In this document: positions 60,397-64,000 of the stretch, one piece after another | Layout of the letters: each line of letters starts with the position of its first letter | Numbering within the stretch: position 1 is the first letter of the stretch | Assembly: GCF_900176635.1 (NCBI RefSeq) | Contig: NZ_FXLN01000004.1 | Coordinates: 496,001 to 560,000 of the forward strand | From: Clostridium merdae | GTDB taxonomy: Bacteria; Bacillota; Clostridia; Oscillospirales; Acutalibacteraceae | Direction: 5' to 3' | DNA: 64,000 nt | The notes under the pieces: model-generated | Told to the model about the DNA's origin: nothing | What the model saw: the letters and a program-made list of their open reading frames with translations, nothing else | Database searches by the model: none | Made by a program: the position numbers and the translations under genes

Positions 60397-61734
60397 ATGA
60401 ACGAATACCCTTCCGCATTTTTAAACCGCATGCAGGCGATGCTCGGTGCAGAATACACAGATTTCTTAGAATGTATGGAACAACCATCCATACGTGGCAT
60501 CCGGCTAAATCCTGTAAAATGTGATGAAAAAAAATTAAAAAATGGACTCGATTTTAATATTGAATTAAGTCCGTTTTCTCCCTATTCGTACCAAATACCA
60601 GAAGCAGCAGGAAAGCCCGGTGGTATTCCACTTCACCATGCGGGAGCGTTCTATTCCCAAGAGCCTTCAGCGGCTTCGGCTGTCACTATCCTAAATCCGC
60701 AACCCGGAGAAAAGATATTGGATTTGTGCGCCGCCCCTGGAGGGAAATCCACACAGATTGCGGCTTTGCTGAATGGAAAAGGGCTCCTTTGGTCAAACGA
60801 GGTCGTTCGTTCCCGCGCGACGGTGCTTCTTTCCAATATGGAACGCATGGGTGTTTCGAATGCTGTTATTTCCTCCTGCCACCCCGAAACACTGTGTGAA
60901 AAATTAGCAGGGTATTTTGACCGTATCTTGGTAGATGCTCCTTGTTCCGGTGAAGGCATGTTCCGTCGCGACGCGCAGGCCGTGCAGGACTGGAGCGAAG
61001 AGCATGTAAAAACCTGTGCGGTTCGCCAAGGTCTCATCTTAGACAGTGCCGCTCATGCCTTAAAAGAGAATGGTATCCTTGTATACTCTACTTGTACCTT
61101 TTCCTCGGAGGAAAATGAAGATACGGTCAAGGCTTTTTTGGAGCGTCATCCAAATTTTGTTCTCGAAGATTCCGGCGTTTCATTTGGCAGGCCCGGTATT
61201 GAAATGCCGCAGGCTAGGCGTATTTTCCCAATGGATGGGGGAGATGGGCATTTTGTTGCGAAAATGAGAAAAATATCTCCCACCGTATGCTATGTTACCG
61301 ACTATCCTTTTACAAAATTTGCGGCGGAGCATGATGTAAAAGCTCTCTATGACCAAATCTTTCAGGTTCCGATTAAAGGCTTCTTCATTCAAAGTGGCAG
61401 CTCTATTTTAATTGCTCCACAGCTTACTCCAGCGTTGTCTGGTCTTGGTGTAATTCGTGCGGGCGTGATGCTGGGTGAAATATTAAAGGGCAGAATAGAG
61501 CCGGCACATGCTTTATTTTTAGCTTCTTTACCGCAGGAGCTTCGCCAAATCGTCGATTTTTCGTCCCATTCTGCTGAAATACGGGCATACCTACATGGGG
61601 AAGAGCTTGAGGTGGATTCTGCACGGAAAGGGTATACGGGGGTGGCGGTTGATGGCGTTGTAGCTGGCTTTGGAAAGTGCTCCTCCGGCAGGCTGAAAAA
61701 TCGATATCCCAAAGGCTTGCGTAGTCATATCTGA
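60397..61734 (+). CDS. RsmF/RsmB-type rRNA cytosine-C5 methyltransferase (NOL1/NOP2/Sun)
   Basis: The 445-residue protein begins with an N-terminal domain (GIRLNPVKCDEKKL). The SAM-binding methyltransferase domain shows ILDLCAAPGGKSTQIAALLN, ILVDAPCSGEGMFRRD and the catalytic Cys motif VYSTCTFSSEEN. A C-terminal PUA-like region follows. The layout fits the RsmF family, which methylates 16S rRNA; the exact site in Clostridia is uncertain. The ATG at 60397 is the family start. The hydrophobic extension readable from 60160 is antisense to the Asn/Ser-rich gene and is rejected. Confidence 0.93.
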   Translation: MNEYPSAFLNRMQAMLGAEYTDFLECMEQPSIRGIRLNPVKCDEKKLKNGLDFNIELSPFSPYSYQIPEAAGKPGGIPLHHAGAFYSQEPSAASAVTILNPQPGEKILDLCAAPGGKSTQIAALLNGKGLLWSNEVVRSRATVLLSNMERMGVSNAVISSCHPETLCEKLAGYFDRILVDAPCSGEGMFRRDAQAVQDWSEEHVKTCAVRQGLILDSAAHALKENGILVYSTCTFSSEENEDTVKAFLERHPNFVLEDSGVSFGRPGIEMPQARRIFPMDGGDGHFVAKMRKISPTVCYVTDYPFTKFAAEHDVKALYDQIFQVPIKGFFIQSGSSILIAPQLTPALSGLGVIRAGVMLGEILKGRIEPAHALFLASLPQELRQIVDFSSHSAEIRAYLHGEELEVDSARKGYTGVAVDGVVAGFGKCSSGRLKNRYPKGLRSHI

Positions 61735-61776
61735 TATTTTGTGTATTTTTCTGTTTGCTTGTACCCGCTTATTGCC

Positions 61777-61805
61777 TTGAATTTACAAAAAAATGATGCT
61801 ACAAT
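61777..61805 (+). promoter_or_regulatory. Promoter of ilvE
   Basis: TTGAAT (61777-61782), 17 bases, TACAAT (61800-61805), with TG one base upstream of the -10. It is 33 bases before the start codon. Confidence 0.7.
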
Positions 61806-61838
61806 GTGTTAAAGTGATAAAAATCAGGAGGGCTAATT

Positions 61839-62909
61839 ATGCAAATCAGAGTGGAACAAACTCAAAACCCAAAGGCCAAGCCTGCGGATGAAACCAAATT
61901 GGGATTCGGCCGAATTTTTACGGACCATATGTTTATTATGGACTATACTCTTGGTCAGGGTTGGCACGATCCCAGAATTGTACCATATGCTCCCCTGAGT
62001 TTGGAGCCTTCTGCCATGTGCCTGCATTATGGGCAATCCGTTTTTGAGGGAATGAAGGCTTACCGCAGCGATGACGACCGCATTTTACTGTTTCGGCCAG
62101 ACAAAAACATGGCGCGTTTGAATGTTTCGAATGACCGTCTGTGCATTCCGGCCATTGATGAAGAATTTGCGGTTGAAGCAATTAAAAAACTGGTTTCAGT
62201 AGATCGTGACTGGGTACCCACTGCACCCGGCACTTCTTTATACATTCGCCCGTTTATCATTGGTGTTGACCCGGTTGTTGGTGTTCACCCGGCACACCAC
62301 CTCATGTTTATGGTAATTTGTTCGCCAGTTGGGGCGTATTATCCCGAAGGCTTAAATCCCGTAAAAATTTATGTGGAAGACGGTTATGTGCGCGCAGTAA
62401 AGGGCGGCATGGGCTTTGCCAAAACAGCCGGTAACTATGCGGCTTCTTTAAAAGCACAGGATGAAGCAGAAAAGCAAAACTACACACAGGTTCTGTGGCT
62501 TGACGGTGTAGAGCGTAAATACATAGAAGAGGTTGGTACGATGAACGTCTTCTTCCAGATTGGGGATGAAGTCGTTACCCCTGCTCTGCAAGGCTCTATT
62601 TTGTCTGGTGTTACCCGTATGTCTGCCATTGAGATTTTAAAATCATGGGGGATGAATGTTACGGAACGCCGCCTCTCGATTGAGGAAGTTGCAGAGGCTT
62701 CGAAGCAAGGTAAGCTGAAAGAAGCGTTTGGTACTGGTACGGCAGCAGTAATTTCTCCCATTGGTCACCTGAAATGGGGAGATATGATTATGCAGTTCAA
62801 CGGCGGAGAAATTGGACCGCTGTCTCAGCGTTTGTACGATACCATGACCGGTATTCAGTGGGGCAAGCTGCCAGATACCTTTGATTGGACAGTAGAAGTG
62901 AAAGAATAA
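61839..62909 (+). CDS. ilvE: Branched-chain amino acid aminotransferase
   Basis: A class IV PLP aminotransferase of 356 residues that interconverts branched-chain amino acids and 2-oxo acids. Typical segments are LHYGQSVFEGMKAYRSDD, RLNVSNDRLCIPAIDEE, the PLP lysine Lys195 in GFAKTAGNYAAS, LDGVERKYIEEVGTMNVFF and ILSGVTRMSAIEI. The ATG follows AGGAGGGC. It has its own promoter and no ilv or leu neighbours. No T-box is seen in the short leader. Confidence 0.96.
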   Translation: MQIRVEQTQNPKAKPADETKLGFGRIFTDHMFIMDYTLGQGWHDPRIVPYAPLSLEPSAMCLHYGQSVFEGMKAYRSDDDRILLFRPDKNMARLNVSNDRLCIPAIDEEFAVEAIKKLVSVDRDWVPTAPGTSLYIRPFIIGVDPVVGVHPAHHLMFMVICSPVGAYYPEGLNPVKIYVEDGYVRAVKGGMGFAKTAGNYAASLKAQDEAEKQNYTQVLWLDGVERKYIEEVGTMNVFFQIGDEVVTPALQGSILSGVTRMSAIEILKSWGMNVTERRLSIEEVAEASKQGKLKEAFGTGTAAVISPIGHLKWGDMIMQFNGGEIGPLSQRLYDTMTGIQWGKLPDTFDWTVEVKE

Positions 62910-62926
62910 CAGGACTAATTTTAGAG

Positions 62927-62952
62927 AGCGGCGGCTTCGGCTGCCGCTTTTT
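62927..62952 (+). terminator. Terminator after ilvE
   Basis: AGCGGCGGC, loop TTCG, GCTGCCGCT (one G-T pair), then TTTTT. It ends just before the ribosome-binding site of the next gene, which therefore depends on readthrough or an unseen promoter. Confidence 0.85.
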
Positions 62953-62971
62953 GTATAAGGGGAGAAAAAGA

Positions 62972-63853
62972 GTGCATACACTAACCTTTATCGTTCCAGC
63001 AGAATACGATGGTTGCCGACTAAAAGGCTTTTTGCGTGGGAAATGCTGTGTTTCCGCACGCCTTTTGGTAAAGCTAAAGCGCGTAGAGAATGGGCTTTGT
63101 GTCAACGAAGAACACGCTACGGCAATTACGATATTGCACTCTGGGGATAAAGTAACTCTGCATTTGCCGGAAGATGAAGAAACTCCAATTGCACAAGAAG
63201 TCCCTATCTCAATTCTATATGAAGACGATTATCTGTTGGCGGTAAATAAGCCTGCCGGAATGGCAATGTATCCAGTACCGGGGTCAGACTTCGGCACACT
63301 TTCCAATGCCGTTGCCTTTCATTGGAGTAAAAAAGGTGAGATTTTGCGATTTCGCCCTGTATATAGACTGGATAAAAATACATCTGGAGTAGTGATTATT
63401 GCAAAAAATTCCTATATTGCGGCAGCTTTGTCCCATAATATACAAAAAGAATACATCGCTGTGTGCGAGGGTGCTCTACAAGGGTGCGGTACGGTGAGCA
63501 CACTAATTACACTTGCACCCGGCAGTAAAATAAAGCGGGCGGTTTCTTCAAATGGTGAAACTGCGGTAACGCATTGGGAGAGCATGGAAGGAAATAATGA
63601 GTTCACTTTTTTGAAAATTCGTATAGAAACCGGCCGAACTCATCAAATTCGGGTTCATTTGTCCAGTATTTTTCATCCTCTTGCGGGGGATGATTTATAT
63701 GGAGGGCACTTAGATAAAATAAAGAGACAAGCACTCCATTGTCAGTCAGCTTTATTTATACACCCGGTCACCGGTAAAACAGTCCTACTGCAAGCCCCTG
63801 TTCCAGAGGATTTTGTTCTGCTGCTGAAAGAGCTGGATGTGTCTATTGCATAA
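62972..63853 (+). CDS. RluA family pseudouridine synthase
   Basis: The 293-residue protein has an S4-like N-terminal segment (GCRLKGFLRGKCCVSARLLV) followed by the RluA catalytic domain: LLAVNKPAGMAMYPVPGS, the catalytic Asp motif YRLDKNTSGVVIIAKN and ETGRTHQIRVHLSSIFHPLA. It is a paralogue of the enzyme at 24654-25610; which rRNA uridines each modifies cannot be told. The GTG at 62972 has an AAGGGGAG site seven bases upstream; earlier readings lie in ilvE. Confidence 0.92.
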   Translation: MHTLTFIVPAEYDGCRLKGFLRGKCCVSARLLVKLKRVENGLCVNEEHATAITILHSGDKVTLHLPEDEETPIAQEVPISILYEDDYLLAVNKPAGMAMYPVPGSDFGTLSNAVAFHWSKKGEILRFRPVYRLDKNTSGVVIIAKNSYIAAALSHNIQKEYIAVCEGALQGCGTVSTLITLAPGSKIKRAVSSNGETAVTHWESMEGNNEFTFLKIRIETGRTHQIRVHLSSIFHPLAGDDLYGGHLDKIKRQALHCQSALFIHPVTGKTVLLQAPVPEDFVLLLKELDVSIA

Positions 63854-63922
63854 AAAATGATTTATGAATTAAATTATACGTTATCTATAAATGACAAAAA
63901 TATTGTTTATCCATTTCTACAC

Positions 63923-63951
63923 TTGATTTATGTATAATTATGCGATATAAT
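63923..63951 (+). promoter_or_regulatory. Promoter at the right edge, gene outside the window
   Basis: TTGATT (63923-63928), 17 bases, TATAAT (63946-63951). The sequence ends with AAAAGAGGG at 63992-64000, probably the ribosome-binding site of the next gene. Confidence 0.7.
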
Positions 63952-64000
63952 ACATTCATAATAATTCATTGTAAACTTTATTAAATGAAATAAAAGAGGG

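Overview
The window reads as chromosomal core DNA of a low-to-mid GC, spore-forming Clostridia. An Oscillospirales/Ruminococcaceae-type genome is my best guess. The grounds are a PolC-type replicative polymerase, a complete spoIIIAA-AH operon, YunB, a LysM/GH18 spore-wall hydrolase, an IspH-S1 fusion protein, Prp with a pre-L27, and strong Shine-Dalgarno sites with GTG/TTG starts. I saw no rRNA, tRNA, CRISPR array, insertion sequence or prophage.

Layout. 1-2.3 kb: the tail of a YlmC/YmxH-type gene, then rpsB and tsf as separate units, each with its own terminator. 2.5-13.3 kb: a long translation, membrane and isoprenoid run, pyrH-frr-uppS-cdsA-dxr-rseP-ispG-polC. 13.4-15.5 kb: a TetR regulator and a MATE efflux pump, each preceded by the same inverted-repeat operator. 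15.7-22.0 kb: a his operon, hisZGDCB-A-I-E, in which hisH and hisF are absent. 22-25.6 kb: a beta-propeller protein, a small uncertain ORF, a small Xre regulator, a GNAT enzyme and an RluA synthase. 25.7-32.9 kb: pyrE, radC, a small hypothetical gene, then uvrB (with a LexA-type box) and uvrA.

33-40 kb: a spore cortex hydrolase, a zinc-ribbon protein, an uncharacterised trio (DUF5685-like protein, J-domain/TPR protein with a Cys-rich tail, membrane protein), a GNAT enzyme, an RpiR regulator and a HI0933-type flavoprotein. 40-43.4 kb: cmk, plsC and the ispH-S1 fusion. 43.6-52 kb: yunB, ligA, a lipoprotein on the minus strand and spoIIIAA-AH. 52-56 kb: a structured leader, nusB, a TsaD paralogue, xseA, xseB and ispA. 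56-58.9 kb: rplU-prp-rpmA, obg and mrnC. 58.9-64 kb: a YitT protein, an Asn/Ser-rich small protein, an RsmF-type methyltransferase, ilvE, a second RluA enzyme, and a promoter at the right edge for a gene outside the window.

How the genes work together. Four isoprenoid enzymes (Dxr, IspG, IspH, IspA) plus UppS link the MEP pathway to undecaprenyl carrier and envelope synthesis. Ribosome biogenesis is spread over rpsB, tsf, frr, rplU, prp, rpmA, obg, mrnC, nusB and the S1 fusion. UvrA, UvrB, LigA, XseA/B and RadC form a DNA-repair theme. No obvious novel defence or mobile system is present. The best candidates for undescribed biology are the DUF5685/J-domain/membrane trio, the structured RNA in front of nusB, a possible internal start giving free S1 from the IspH-S1 gene, and the Asn/Ser-rich small protein.
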